From JAGNZR01 sp051652785 (GTDB lineage Bacteria > Fusobacteriota > Fusobacteriia > Fusobacteriales > Fusobacteriaceae), in NCBI GenBank assembly GCA_051652785.1, contig JBOFUX010000037.1, forward strand, positions 1 through 34,711: DNA of 34,711 nt, given 5' to 3'. Positions within the stretch are counted from its first letter, which is position 1. Every line of letters starts with the position of its first letter. Below, piece by piece: positions 24,648-32,711 of this stretch. The notes below the pieces were generated by a model. The model had not been told where the DNA came from and did no database searches. It worked only from the letters and a program-made list of their open reading frames with translations. The translations under genes were made by a program, and so were the position numbers.

Positions 24648-25313
24648 GTGAATTTTTATAACAAATTAAGAGATATTATGGATACACCACCTAAAATAAA
24701 AGGTTCTGATTTCAGTAAATTAACAGGGATATCTACATCAATGATATCAGATATTCGTAATGGAAGAAGAGTTCCTAGCTGGGAAAAGCTCAATATTATT
24801 ATTAAATTTTTAAATATTTTAGATTTTGAAAAAAATAAATTAATAGAATTATGGAAAAAAGAGCAGGATTCAAATTATATCGAAGAAAACAAAATTAATT
24901 TTGAAGAGGAGAATATAATCACTCTTAATGTACTAGGAAAAGCCAGTGCTGGTCGGGGATACTTAAATTTTAATTCTTCTGATGAGCATAGAACTTTCAT
25001 TCCAACTACTAATGTAAAATATGAAAATTGTTTTATTGTTAAGGTTGATGGAGATTCTATGGAGCCTGAAATTTTAGATAATTCAGATCTTGTTATAGAG
25101 CCTAACTCAAGATCTCTTCAAGAACACGTTAATAAAATTGTCCTTGCAACTGTAAATGGTGAAACCTATGTAAAAACTTTAAAAAAATTAAATAATAAAT
25201 TATTTTTAGAAAGTTTTAATAAAAATTACTCTGATATTGAAATTAAAAAGAATGATGAATTTTCTATTATAGGTAGAGCTATTGAAGTTCGATACACAAA
25301 AACTTTAAAATAA
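24648..25313 (+). CDS. LexA/CI-like repressor (XRE helix-turn-helix plus S24 peptidase)
   Basis: 221 residues from a GTG start behind GAGGTGAAAT; no ATG fits. Residues about 18-45 form an XRE-type helix-turn-helix (FSKLTGISTSMISDIRNGRR). The C-terminal half is an S24 autoprotease: Ala101-Gly102 in KASAGRG is the expected cleavage bond, Ser137 in DGDSMEP the nucleophile and Lys176 in TYVKTLK the general base. Such repressors cut themselves when RecA filaments form on damaged DNA. The architecture is phage CI/ImmR-like rather than cellular LexA (wrong HTH type). No phage genes surround it. It probably binds the palindrome at 24529-24549 and represses the 40-aa gene. Confidence 0.92.
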   Translation: MNFYNKLRDIMDTPPKIKGSDFSKLTGISTSMISDIRNGRRVPSWEKLNIIIKFLNILDFEKNKLIELWKKEQDSNYIEENKINFEEENIITLNVLGKASAGRGYLNFNSSDEHRTFIPTTNVKYENCFIVKVDGDSMEPEILDNSDLVIEPNSRSLQEHVNKIVLATVNGETYVKTLKKLNNKLFLESFNKNYSDIEIKKNDEFSIIGRAIEVRYTKTLK

Positions 25314-25332
25314 AATAATATATTTCAGGTAT

Positions 25333-25375
25333 AAAAAAAGAGGACTAGTGAATATAGATTAGATTCCTCTTTTTT
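25333..25375. terminator. Bidirectional terminator after the S24 repressor
   Basis: AAAAAAGAGGA (25334-25344) pairs with TCCTCTTTTTT (25365-25375) around a 20-nt loop. It stands between the convergent repressor and methyltransferase genes. Confidence 0.82.
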
Positions 25376-25389
25376 ATTTATATTAGGCA

Positions 25390-26322
25390 CTACTTAGCTA
25401 CAACTATATATCTATTAAATTTCCCCTTTGTTACTGTACATCTATCAATTATTTCAAAACCACTTTTCTCTATCATTAAATCAATATTTTCAAATGAAAT
25501 TAGCACCATTTTATCAGAAATTCTTCTAGCTGTATCTATTATATCTTGCTGTTCTTTAGTAGATGTATGACTAAAAATTCCATAAGGAATATCTATTATA
25601 GAGGTATCATACTTATTTTTTATATTATGCATATCTTTATTTTTAACTATCGGTTCAAAACCATAAAACATTAAATTAATATTAGCATTAGTTGCTATTT
25701 TTTTATTTATTTCATATCCCTCTATTTGGTATTTTGCATCTAATCCCTCTATAAGTGTTGTCCCAACTCCGCAACATGGGTCTATAATTTTAATTTTTGC
25801 ACAACCACCACTAGCGATATTTACAATTGCTTTCGCAACCTTAACACTAAGAGAATTTGAGTATGAACATGGTTTGTTATCATGTGTATGCCATTTGTAA
25901 TCATTCTTATTATTTATACCAAATATCCATTTATTACTTATTTTAGTAATACCAAAATTAAATTTTGGATTTTTTAAATTAAAAGTTCCTACTATATTCA
26001 TAGAAATCTTTTTTATTAAATCTAATCTTTCTTCATAGGGAATATTTTCACTATTTAGTCTCATATATTCCAACTTAAAATTATTAAAAACTATATTATT
26101 ATTATTAAGTTCTTCAACAATTTCTTCTATAGTGTTTTTTTCAAAAATAATATCTATGCGATTTTTTATAAAAGGACTATTTGAAGGATTGAACTTTATC
26201 TCTGAGAACAATACTTTATCTTGTGGTGTGTTACCAAAAATCTCTCTCATTTCTAGCAAACAAAGGTCCTTTTCAAATGTAGGATAATTAACTATGTACA
26301 TATACTTTAAAATTTTCATCAT
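25390..26322 (-). CDS. TRM11-like RNA methyltransferase
   Basis: 310 residues. The C-terminal half is a Rossmann methyltransferase with SAM motif DPCCGVGTT at 181-189, the acidic end of strand 2 in EGYEIN, and catalytic-type motif DIPYG at 244-248, a variant of the (N/D)PPY of UPF0020/TRM11 enzymes. The N-terminal part is family-specific and may bind RNA. Relatives make N2-methylguanosine in tRNA or rRNA; the exact target is unknown. Pro-to-Ile at the second motif position is a deviation from the usual DPPY. Two adjacent ATGs are possible starts. It is transcribed in the direction of the fbp gene, 29 bases after its stop, so they may be co-transcribed. Confidence 0.8.
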   Translation of the reverse strand: MMKILKYMYIVNYPTFEKDLCLLEMREIFGNTPQDKVLFSEIKFNPSNSPFIKNRIDIIFEKNTIEEIVEELNNNNIVFNNFKLEYMRLNSENIPYEERLDLIKKISMNIVGTFNLKNPKFNFGITKISNKWIFGINNKNDYKWHTHDNKPCSYSNSLSVKVAKAIVNIASGGCAKIKIIDPCCGVGTTLIEGLDAKYQIEGYEINKKIATNANINLMFYGFEPIVKNKDMHNIKNKYDTSIIDIPYGIFSHTSTKEQQDIIDTARRISDKMVLISFENIDLMIEKSGFEIIDRCTVTKGKFNRYIVVAK

Positions 26323-26351
26323 AATTTGTATTCACATTTCCTTTTATTTTT

Positions 26352-28301
26352 TTAGCTTTTTTTAAGCTTTTCTTTTAAAATTCCTAATCGGTAACACTCT
26401 AATAAAGAAACTAAATCATCTATTTGTTTTTGTAACTCTTTTCCCATATCTGTATCTTTAACTCTTATTCTTCTATTTTTTGTTTCTACTACTTCAGTTG
26501 TAGAATAAATATCTAAACATTCCAATATGGATTTTTTAGTATTTTCAAAAGACTCATGGGAGATTAATCTCATTCCGTGAGAATTGTAAATTAAAGTATA
26601 CCCTGCTATTCCAGTTTTACTTTGATATGCTTTAGAAAAACCACCATCTATTATAAGTAATTTTCCTCCCGCTCTAATTGGTTTTTCACCTTTTTTAACT
26701 TTAACTGGGACATGACCATTTATTATATGTGAAATTTCTGGATTTAATTCAAATTCTTTTAATATTTTTCTAGCTGTATTCTCTTCATTTGTAAAATTAT
26801 AATAATAATTATAAACTTCACTATGTGTTTCTTTTTCATTAAAAAAATATCTTTCAAATGTTTTCATTTTATTTTTACCAAAAAGAGGTGATTCTTTTCC
26901 ACACCATAGATACCATAAAAAATCTTGTGCCATTATGTTTTTATTATTAAAATATCCCTCTCTAGCCACTCTATCACAATAATCTAAAAAATCTTTTCCT
27001 TTTAATTTTTCCCCTGAAATTTTAATTTCTTTAAAATCTCCATTTTCATTAAGTGGTATACAACCATGATAAAGTAAATTAGAGTTTATTTTTAAATATA
27101 TACTTCCTTTAGAATATAAAAACTGAGTATGAAGTTGTAACTTTTCACTATTTAGAAAACTTCCTTCTAATTCACTAATAACTTTTTTTTCTTCATAGGA
27201 GAGATCATATGGATTTTTAGGATTTATTGTAGGAAAAAAATTATCTTTTAGTTTATAGGATTTTCCCTTTAGTTTTATAATACCACTTTCATAATCTATA
27301 TTATTTAGCAGAAGTCTATCTTCCATAAAAAAATCTTTATTCCTTTTTATAATAGCACCTTCTAATTTAAACTGTATTATTGAGATCGCTTTATGAATTT
27401 TACTCATAACTAAAAGATTTTTTTCTTTAGACTTAATATTAATTTTAGGCATAAATTCAGTACAAGGATCATCTTTATATGTTTCCATGGCAAATGTTGC
27501 CAGTGAAAGAATATTAATTCCATATCCGTCTTCCAAAATATCTGTGTTCCCATACCTCGTACAGATTCTAACTACATTTGCAATACACCCTAATTGACCT
27601 GACCCTGCTCCCATCCATAAAATATCATGATTCCCCCATTGAATATCCACATTATGATATTTTATAAGTTTATCTATTATTTTGTGTGGAGCTGGTCCTC
27701 TATCATAAATATCTCCTACTATATGAAGTGTATCTATTGTCAATTGTTGAATTAAAGATGATACTGCAATTATGAATTGTTTACCTCTATCTATTTTTAT
27801 AATTGTATCGATAATTTCTTTTACATAGGCTTCTTTATTTGGCTCTCCTTCCCTTTCGTAAAGAAGTTCTTGAATAATATATGAAAAGTCTTCAGGTAAT
27901 GCTTTCCTTACTTTTGAACTTGTATATTTTGATGCTACTACTCTTAGAATAACAAGCATTCTTTCCATGGTTATTTTATACCAGTTGTTCATATCTTTTA
28001 CTTTTTCATAAATATGCTCTATTTTTTCTTCTGGATAGTATATTACTGTAGCTAACTCTTTTTTTTCTATTTCCTCTACTGTATCTTTAAAAACAACATT
28101 TATCTTTTCCCTTATTACTCCTGAACAATTTTTTAATACATGATTAAAAGCTTCATATTCTCCGTGAATATCTGTAATATAATGTTCTGTTCCTTTTGGT
28201 AAATTTAAAATAGCACCTAGGTTTATTATTTCAGTTGATGTTTTTCCTATAGTTGGAAAACTTTTAGCTAAAAGTGATAAATATTTTAATCTACTTTCCA
28301 T
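26352..28301 (-). CDS. fbp: Fructose-1,6-bisphosphatase class III
   Basis: 649 residues, the usual size of the Firmicutes-type (class III) enzyme, which hydrolyses fructose 1,6-bisphosphate to fructose 6-phosphate in gluconeogenesis. It belongs to the metallophosphoesterase fold: metal-binding DIHGEYEAF near the N-terminus, VGDIYDRGPAP near 190, GNHDILWMG near 220 and a late INGHVPVK. It starts at 28301 with GGGGGGAGATGG upstream. Cytoplasmic. The gene is intact. Confidence 0.96.
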   Translation of the reverse strand: MESRLKYLSLLAKSFPTIGKTSTEIINLGAILNLPKGTEHYITDIHGEYEAFNHVLKNCSGVIREKINVVFKDTVEEIEKKELATVIYYPEEKIEHIYEKVKDMNNWYKITMERMLVILRVVASKYTSSKVRKALPEDFSYIIQELLYEREGEPNKEAYVKEIIDTIIKIDRGKQFIIAVSSLIQQLTIDTLHIVGDIYDRGPAPHKIIDKLIKYHNVDIQWGNHDILWMGAGSGQLGCIANVVRICTRYGNTDILEDGYGINILSLATFAMETYKDDPCTEFMPKINIKSKEKNLLVMSKIHKAISIIQFKLEGAIIKRNKDFFMEDRLLLNNIDYESGIIKLKGKSYKLKDNFFPTINPKNPYDLSYEEKKVISELEGSFLNSEKLQLHTQFLYSKGSIYLKINSNLLYHGCIPLNENGDFKEIKISGEKLKGKDFLDYCDRVAREGYFNNKNIMAQDFLWYLWCGKESPLFGKNKMKTFERYFFNEKETHSEVYNYYYNFTNEENTARKILKEFELNPEISHIINGHVPVKVKKGEKPIRAGGKLLIIDGGFSKAYQSKTGIAGYTLIYNSHGMRLISHESFENTKKSILECLDIYSTTEVVETKNRRIRVKDTDMGKELQKQIDDLVSLLECYRLGILKEKLKKS

Positions 28302-28444
28302 TCTTCCATCTCCCCCCTTTTTTACTATTTTTTTAGTTATATAATTTATCCTTATAAATTATAATTTTCAAAATCTTAATTCTATAATATTCATATGTTA
28401 CCAATCTCTATTTCAAAAAGCAATACTTTTTAAATATTCTATAT

Positions 28445-28478
28445 AAAAAAGAGAAGATTATAATTTCTTCTCTTTTTT
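28445..28478 (-). terminator. Terminator of the thiamin salvage operon, overlapping the end of thiM
   Basis: AAAAAAGAGAAGA and TTCTTCTCTTTTTT pair around a short AT loop. In minus direction the stem includes the last codons of thiM and ends in a T-run. The 28302-28444 stretch upstream of fbp holds no other clear element. Confidence 0.82.
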
Positions 28479-29357
28479 ATATTTAATTTTTTCAAATATA
28501 TCAACATCTTTTATTTTATAAAGAGAATCTATTAATTTTATTTTATATGTCCCTAATTCTGATTTTTCCTCTAAATTTTCAAAAGCAATCTCTCCTGCTA
28601 TATTATAAATAATTACAGCTGAAAGACAATTTTCAATGTTTAATGAATTATTTTTGTTTTCTAGCTCTTCTTTTATTTTTAAAAAACAACTAATAACAGA
28701 AGTTAGCATACAACCACTTCCAGATATTTTACTCATTAAATAATTTCCATTTTCAACAATATAACATTTTTCATAATTACATATTAAATCTTTTTCACCC
28801 GTTGCAATTAAAATAGTATTCTGAGCTAAAGCTTTTATTTTCATTTGATTTACAATTTCATTCATTTCATTTTCATTATTTATAAATTCATCAGTATCTA
28901 TACCTTTACTTTTAACTTTTAAATCACAAAAATATTTTATTTCTGATAAGTTTCCTTTTATTACTGTAAATTTAAATTTATCTACTAATTTCTTAACAGC
29001 TTTATTTCTATATTCAGTTGCTCCTAACCCTACTATATCTAAAATAATAGGAACTTTTAATTCATTAGCTTTTTTACATGCCACCTCTATAACATTATAA
29101 ATACTTTCTGTTAATGTACCTATATTTATCACAACCGAGGAAGAAATTGCTACTAGTTCTTCTGCTTCTAAAATTTCCATAGACATTATAGGACTACCTC
29201 CTATAGCTATCGTTATATTTGCACAATCATTTATACTTACATAGTTGCTAATATGGTATATAAGAGGAATTTCCTTGCGTAACTGATTTAAATTTTTAAT
29301 TATCTGGTTTTCTACTATTTTATTTTTTTTTATTTTATTATTAATTAATCTCACCAT
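28458..29357 (-). CDS. thiM: Hydroxyethylthiazole kinase
   Basis: 299 residues; family members are usually about 270, and the extra length is an N-terminal Lys/Asn-rich stretch (to about residue 28). ThiM phosphorylates 4-methyl-5-hydroxyethylthiazole for thiamin salvage. Landmarks are HISNYVSINDCANITIAIG, SPIMSME, VVINIGTL, the ATGEKD loop and the catalytic GSGCM near the C-terminal third. The first 17 bases overlap thiD. A later internal start cannot be excluded, since the overlap leaves the ribosome site inside thiD. Confidence 0.95.
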   Translation of the reverse strand: MVRLINNKIKKNKIVENQIIKNLNQLRKEIPLIYHISNYVSINDCANITIAIGGSPIMSMEILEAEELVAISSSVVINIGTLTESIYNVIEVACKKANELKVPIILDIVGLGATEYRNKAVKKLVDKFKFTVIKGNLSEIKYFCDLKVKSKGIDTDEFINNENEMNEIVNQMKIKALAQNTILIATGEKDLICNYEKCYIVENGNYLMSKISGSGCMLTSVISCFLKIKEELENKNNSLNIENCLSAVIIYNIAGEIAFENLEEKSELGTYKIKLIDSLYKIKDVDIFEKIKYKKEKKL

Positions 29358-30162
29358 CTTTATTGTAAAATTTATAGAAATGGTGTACAGGTCCTACTTC
29401 TGAACCTATTGAAAATGAATTTTCAATAGCTTTTGTTATATATCTCTTTGAGTTACTAACAGCTTCTTCTAAAGAATATCCCTTAGATAAATAAGCACAA
29501 ATTGTAGAGGACAAAGTACAGCCTGTTCCATGAGTATTTATTGTTTTAATTCTTTTACTCATATATCTATAAAATTTTTTTCCATCATATAAAATATCTA
29601 TGGCATCTCCTTTTAAATGACCACCTTTTATTAGAACTCCTTTGCACCCTAAAGAAAAAATTTTTTTAGCAGCATATTTCATTTCCTCTTCTGTGTTTAT
29701 CTCTTTAATATTCTCTCCAAGAACTTTCATTATTTCAATTGTTTCAGGTAGATTAGGAGTAACAACTAATGCTAAAGGGATTAATTTTTCTACTAATTTT
29801 TTTACTGCCTCTCTCTCTAATAAATTATGACCACTTTTTGATATCATAACTGGATCTAAAACTATTTTTCTTCCTTTGTACTGAATCAATTTTTCTGCAA
29901 TAATTTCAATTATCTCTGCTTGAGACACCATTCCTATTTTTATAGCATCTACCTCTATATCTGAAAAGATAGCATCTAATTGAGCTGCAACAATATCTTT
30001 ATTTAATGTTAATATTTTAGTTACTCCCTTAGTATTTTGAGCTGTTATAGCACATATTACACTCATACCATAAGTCCCATTGGCACTAAATGCCTTTAGA
30101 TCTCCTTGAATTCCTGCTCCACCGCAGCTATCAGAACCTGCTATTGTCAATACTTTTTTCAT
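29341..30162 (-). CDS. thiD: Hydroxymethylpyrimidine/phosphomethylpyrimidine kinase
   Basis: 273 residues, standard length. The start VLTIAGSDSCGGAGIQGDLK is the ThiD signature, followed by DPVMISKSG and the anion-hole GTGCTLSS. It phosphorylates HMP to HMP-P and HMP-PP, the pyrimidine half of thiamin. One base separates it from tenA upstream and it overlaps thiM downstream. ThiE, which joins the two halves, is not in this window. Confidence 0.96.
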   Translation of the reverse strand: MKKVLTIAGSDSCGGAGIQGDLKAFSANGTYGMSVICAITAQNTKGVTKILTLNKDIVAAQLDAIFSDIEVDAIKIGMVSQAEIIEIIAEKLIQYKGRKIVLDPVMISKSGHNLLEREAVKKLVEKLIPLALVVTPNLPETIEIMKVLGENIKEINTEEEMKYAAKKIFSLGCKGVLIKGGHLKGDAIDILYDGKKFYRYMSKRIKTINTHGTGCTLSSTICAYLSKGYSLEEAVSNSKRYITKAIENSFSIGSEVGPVHHFYKFYNKDGEIN

Positions 30163-30163
30163 C

Positions 30164-30829
30164 TTAGTTCATCTCCATATTGTAAGACATTTCCCAAAAT
30201 TTATATTCAAACTTACTACAATTAACAAATATTTCTTTTAATTTGTTTTTTTTAGTTTCATCTATATCTTTTCCTAATTCATCAATTAAATCTAAAAGTT
30301 CTTCACAACCTTTTCTATAATCTGGAGTTGAGTATCCTTTTACCCAACTTCCAAATATCTTATGTTCAACAATTAATGGATTATTTTTCTTTATTTTTTC
30401 AGCTATTAAAAGATAGCTATATGCACAAGAGAGAATAGCTGAAAATACATCTAGTAAATCTCCATTCAAACTTACTGCTTGCATATAGTTAACATAAGAT
30501 ATATTATCAAGACTGGATTTTGTATTTTTTAATATTTCTTCGTCAATCTTTAGTAACTTCATATACCCTCTGTGAATATCTAATTCTTTATTTAAAATTC
30601 CATCTATACTTTTAGCCAGTTTTTGCATTGATTTTTCTTCAGATGTTTTAGTTATTCCAATAGCAAAAATTTTAACGTATTCAAAAAGATAAAAATAATC
30701 TTGTATTAAATAGAATTTAAATTTTTCTAAATCTAATGTTCCTGATTCTAATTCTTTTAAAAAAGGGTGTTTATTATAATTCTCCCAAATTTCTTCTACT
30801 TCTTTTAACATCTCTTTTGTTAATTTCAT
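30164..30829 (-). CDS. tenA: Thiaminase II / aminopyrimidine aminohydrolase
   Basis: 221 residues, all-helical. Family features include LEKFKFYLIQDYFYL, an active-site Cys in ILSCAYSYL and the Glu near the end in KFWEMSYN. TenA hydrolyses aminopyrimidines from degraded thiamin to HMP, feeding ThiD. It is the first gene of the operon and lies directly after the TPP riboswitch and terminator. AAGGAGAGCTTTG precedes the ATG. Confidence 0.95.
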   Translation of the reverse strand: MKLTKEMLKEVEEIWENYNKHPFLKELESGTLDLEKFKFYLIQDYFYLFEYVKIFAIGITKTSEEKSMQKLAKSIDGILNKELDIHRGYMKLLKIDEEILKNTKSSLDNISYVNYMQAVSLNGDLLDVFSAILSCAYSYLLIAEKIKKNNPLIVEHKIFGSWVKGYSTPDYRKGCEELLDLIDELGKDIDETKKNKLKEIFVNCSKFEYKFWEMSYNMEMN

Positions 30830-30864
30830 TTCAAAGCTCTCCTTCTAAAAAATAATAAATAAAT

Positions 30865-30891
30865 AAAAAAAGATACAGGAAAACCTGTATC
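30865..30891 (-). terminator. Riboswitch-controlled terminator before tenA
   Basis: GATACAGG and CCTGTATC pair around a 4-nt loop, followed on the minus strand by seven Ts. It is located between the TPP aptamer and tenA, so it is the expression platform: TPP bound means termination. Confidence 0.88.
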
Positions 30892-30922
30892 CATCTACTT
30901 TACATCATTGTAAAATAAATTC

Positions 30923-31017
30923 AACACTTCCTCCGCTGGTATTACCCATTTCAGGTTCTAAGAATAAGAAAATTCTGGTTTTCTTTCTCAGCTAGCCAAT
31001 TCTAGCACTTCTGTGTT
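30923..31017 (-). promoter_or_regulatory. TPP riboswitch aptamer
   Basis: On the minus strand the conserved thi-box elements are CTGAGA in the 5' half and GAACCTGA, GGGTAATACCAGC and GGAAGTG in the 3' half. P1 can form from AACAC and GTGTT at the two ends. The genes downstream are three thiamin salvage genes, which fits. Between the aptamer and the HU stop codon there are only about 31 bases and no strong promoter. Confidence 0.95.
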
Positions 31018-31048
31018 TATATTTTTTATTATTTTAAAATAATTTTAA

Positions 31049-31324
31049 TTAATTTATTGAATCTATTAATTTTTTTCCAGCTTTAAATTTAACTGATTTT
31101 TTTGCTTTAATTTTAATTTCTTCTCCAGTTTTTGGATTTCTTCCAATTCTTTCTGCTCTATCTACAATTTCCCACTTTCCAAAACCAATGAAGCTTAATT
31201 CCCCTTCAGTTTTTAGTGTAGTTTCTAACTCTCCAAATATAGCATCTAATTTTTTTTCAGCTTCTGCTTTTGATGTAAAAATACCCTTATCTGATAATAC
31301 TTTTGCGAAATCTTTTTTTGTCAT
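31049..31324 (-). CDS. hup: HU-family DNA-binding protein
   Basis: 91 residues, the standard size. HU bends and compacts DNA as a dimer. The DNA-binding arm carries GRNPKTGEEIKI, and the body has the usual TKKDFAKVL start and GFGKWEIVDR strand. AGGAGGATTTACAA precedes the ATG. It has its own promoter at 31366-31394. No terminator is seen between it and the thiamin riboswitch. Confidence 0.95.
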   Translation of the reverse strand: MTKKDFAKVLSDKGIFTSKAEAEKKLDAIFGELETTLKTEGELSFIGFGKWEIVDRAERIGRNPKTGEEIKIKAKKSVKFKAGKKLIDSIN

Positions 31325-31365
31325 TTGTAAATCCTCCTAAAATTAAAATTTATATACGCTTAAAA

Positions 31366-31394
31366 GTTATATCATATAAACACAATAATATCAA
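31366..31394 (-). promoter_or_regulatory. Promoter of the HU gene
   Basis: TTGATA (31394-31389) and TATAAC (31371-31366) on the minus strand are 17 bp apart, with TGA directly before the -10. Confidence 0.75.
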
Positions 31395-31451
31395 ATGATT
31401 TTTACTATTTTATGAATTTTTTTTTATTTTTTAAATTTTTTTTAAAATAAA

Positions 31452-31481
31452 TTGCTTTTTACTATAACTTCATAGTATAAT
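31452..31481 (+). promoter_or_regulatory. Promoter of the amidase gene
   Basis: TTGCTT (31452-31457) and TATAAT (31476-31481) are 18 bp apart. ACTAT and ATAGT in the spacer form a weak dyad. Confidence 0.6.
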
Positions 31482-31522
31482 TGGTAAAATTCAATATATT
31501 TTTTTATGAAAGTGGTGTGCAA

Positions 31523-32356
31523 ATGAAAAATTTTTTTATGTTTATTATTATAATTTTTTTTATTTCTTGTTCAAACAAACAAAATATAAAAATAGATTCT
31601 ACCAGTTATAGTGCTAGGGGACAAAACTCTCGTATAAGATATATTATTCTCCATTATACTGCGATTAATGATAGTAAATCTTTAACTGTACTCACTCAAA
31701 ATAATGTTAGTTCTCACTATTTAGTTACATCAAATTTTAAAGATCCTATTTTTTCACTAGTTCCTGATGAAAGAAGAGCTTGGCATGCTGGAGTCAGCAG
31801 TTTTGGAGGACATACTAACTTAAATGATACTTCTCTTGGAATTGAAATAGTTAATTTAGGTTACAATACAGGAATAAAATATGGAATAACCTATGGTGAT
31901 CCTAATAATTTAAGACCTCGAGAACATTATTATCCTTTCAATGTTGGACAAATTGAAAAAGTGGCTTTTCTTCTTACTCAACTAAAAGAAAAATATAATA
32001 TTTTAGATAAAAATATTTTAGGACATTCAGACATTGCCCCTGATAGAAAACAAGATCCTGGTCCTTATTTTCCTTGGGAACTTCTCTATACAAAATATAA
32101 TCTCGGTGCTTGGTATAATATTTCAGATAAAGATTTTTTTTACAATGATGAACTTTTCTATTCTGAAACACCAGTATCCATTAAAAAAGAATTTGCAAAA
32201 TACGGATATAAAGTTAATGATACTGATGAGTGGGACGATACTTCTCAAAAGCTTATTTATGCTTTTCAAGGTCATTTTAGACCTGAAAAAACAGACGGTA
32301 TTATGGATTTAGAAACTTATGCTATTTTAAAAGCATTAAATAAAAAATATCCTTAA
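31523..32356 (+). CDS. N-acetylmuramoyl-L-alanine amidase, AmiD-like lipoprotein
   Basis: 277 residues from ATG 31523; an upstream TTG frame start at 31481 lies in the -10 region, so it is not used. The lipoprotein signal ends in FISC with Cys at about 16. An Amidase_2 domain follows, with zinc ligands expected in LHYTAI, HSDIAPDRK and QDPGPYFPW. The C-terminus is a peptidoglycan-binding domain (YGYKVND ... FQGHFRPEKTDGIMDLET). It cleaves the amide between muramic acid and the stem peptide, probably for cell-wall recycling at the outer membrane. Intact. Confidence 0.94.
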   Translation: MKNFFMFIIIIFFISCSNKQNIKIDSTSYSARGQNSRIRYIILHYTAINDSKSLTVLTQNNVSSHYLVTSNFKDPIFSLVPDERRAWHAGVSSFGGHTNLNDTSLGIEIVNLGYNTGIKYGITYGDPNNLRPREHYYPFNVGQIEKVAFLLTQLKEKYNILDKNILGHSDIAPDRKQDPGPYFPWELLYTKYNLGAWYNISDKDFFYNDELFYSETPVSIKKEFAKYGYKVNDTDEWDDTSQKLIYAFQGHFRPEKTDGIMDLETYAILKALNKKYP

Positions 32357-32414
32357 AAAATTATATTATAAAATATATTTAATATTAGAAAATAGATTAA
32401 ATTAGGAGAAAAGT

Positions 32415-32567
32415 TTGAAAAAAAAATTAGTTGATAAAAATTTAGATACCATGAATATTGCAGTGAGAGTTTTCTTATTTCCCTTATTTGTATTTGCATT
32501 AATAATGAAAACATATGATACTTTTTTAAAAAAAATTCCTGCGATTAGTAAAAAATACATGAGATAA
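32415..32567 (+). CDS. Small 50-aa single-span membrane protein
   Basis: A 50-codon frame begins at TTG 32415, six bases after AGGAG, and ends with TAA at 32565-32567. It has a basic start (KKKLVDKN), one hydrophobic span (VRVFLFPLFVFALIM) and a basic tail (FLKKIPAISKKYMR). A terminator follows at 32604-32650. It lies 58 bases after the amidase gene. I do not recognise it. It could be a membrane peptide co-expressed with the amidase. Confidence 0.6.
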   Translation: MKKKLVDKNLDTMNIAVRVFLFPLFVFALIMKTYDTFLKKIPAISKKYMR

Positions 32568-32603
32568 GATTCGAACTGTTAAAATTTATGCTTTATTAAG
32601 TAT

Positions 32604-32650
32604 AAAAAATGGCTCTATTAAAGAAAACTATTCTTTTTAGAGTCATTTTT
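32604..32650 (+). terminator. Intrinsic terminator after the 50-aa gene
   Basis: AAAAATGGCTCTATTAAAGAA pairs (one bulge, one mismatch) with the stretch ending AGAGTCATTTTT around a 5-nt loop. It separates the amidase unit from the RpiR gene. Confidence 0.75.
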
Positions 32651-32711
32651 TATATTTAAATATTTTGTATTAAGAAAACTATAATTTTATTTTAATTTAA
32701 GGAGGACTATA

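Noticed and set aside
24194..25375. Prophage remnant around the CI-like repressor
   Set aside because: No integrase, structural, lysis or attachment-site sequence nearby; the flanking genes are ordinary metabolic ones.
31028..31043. Terminator between hup and the TPP riboswitch
   Set aside because: It is a 16-bp AT-only palindrome with no loop and no GC pairs, too weak for termination.
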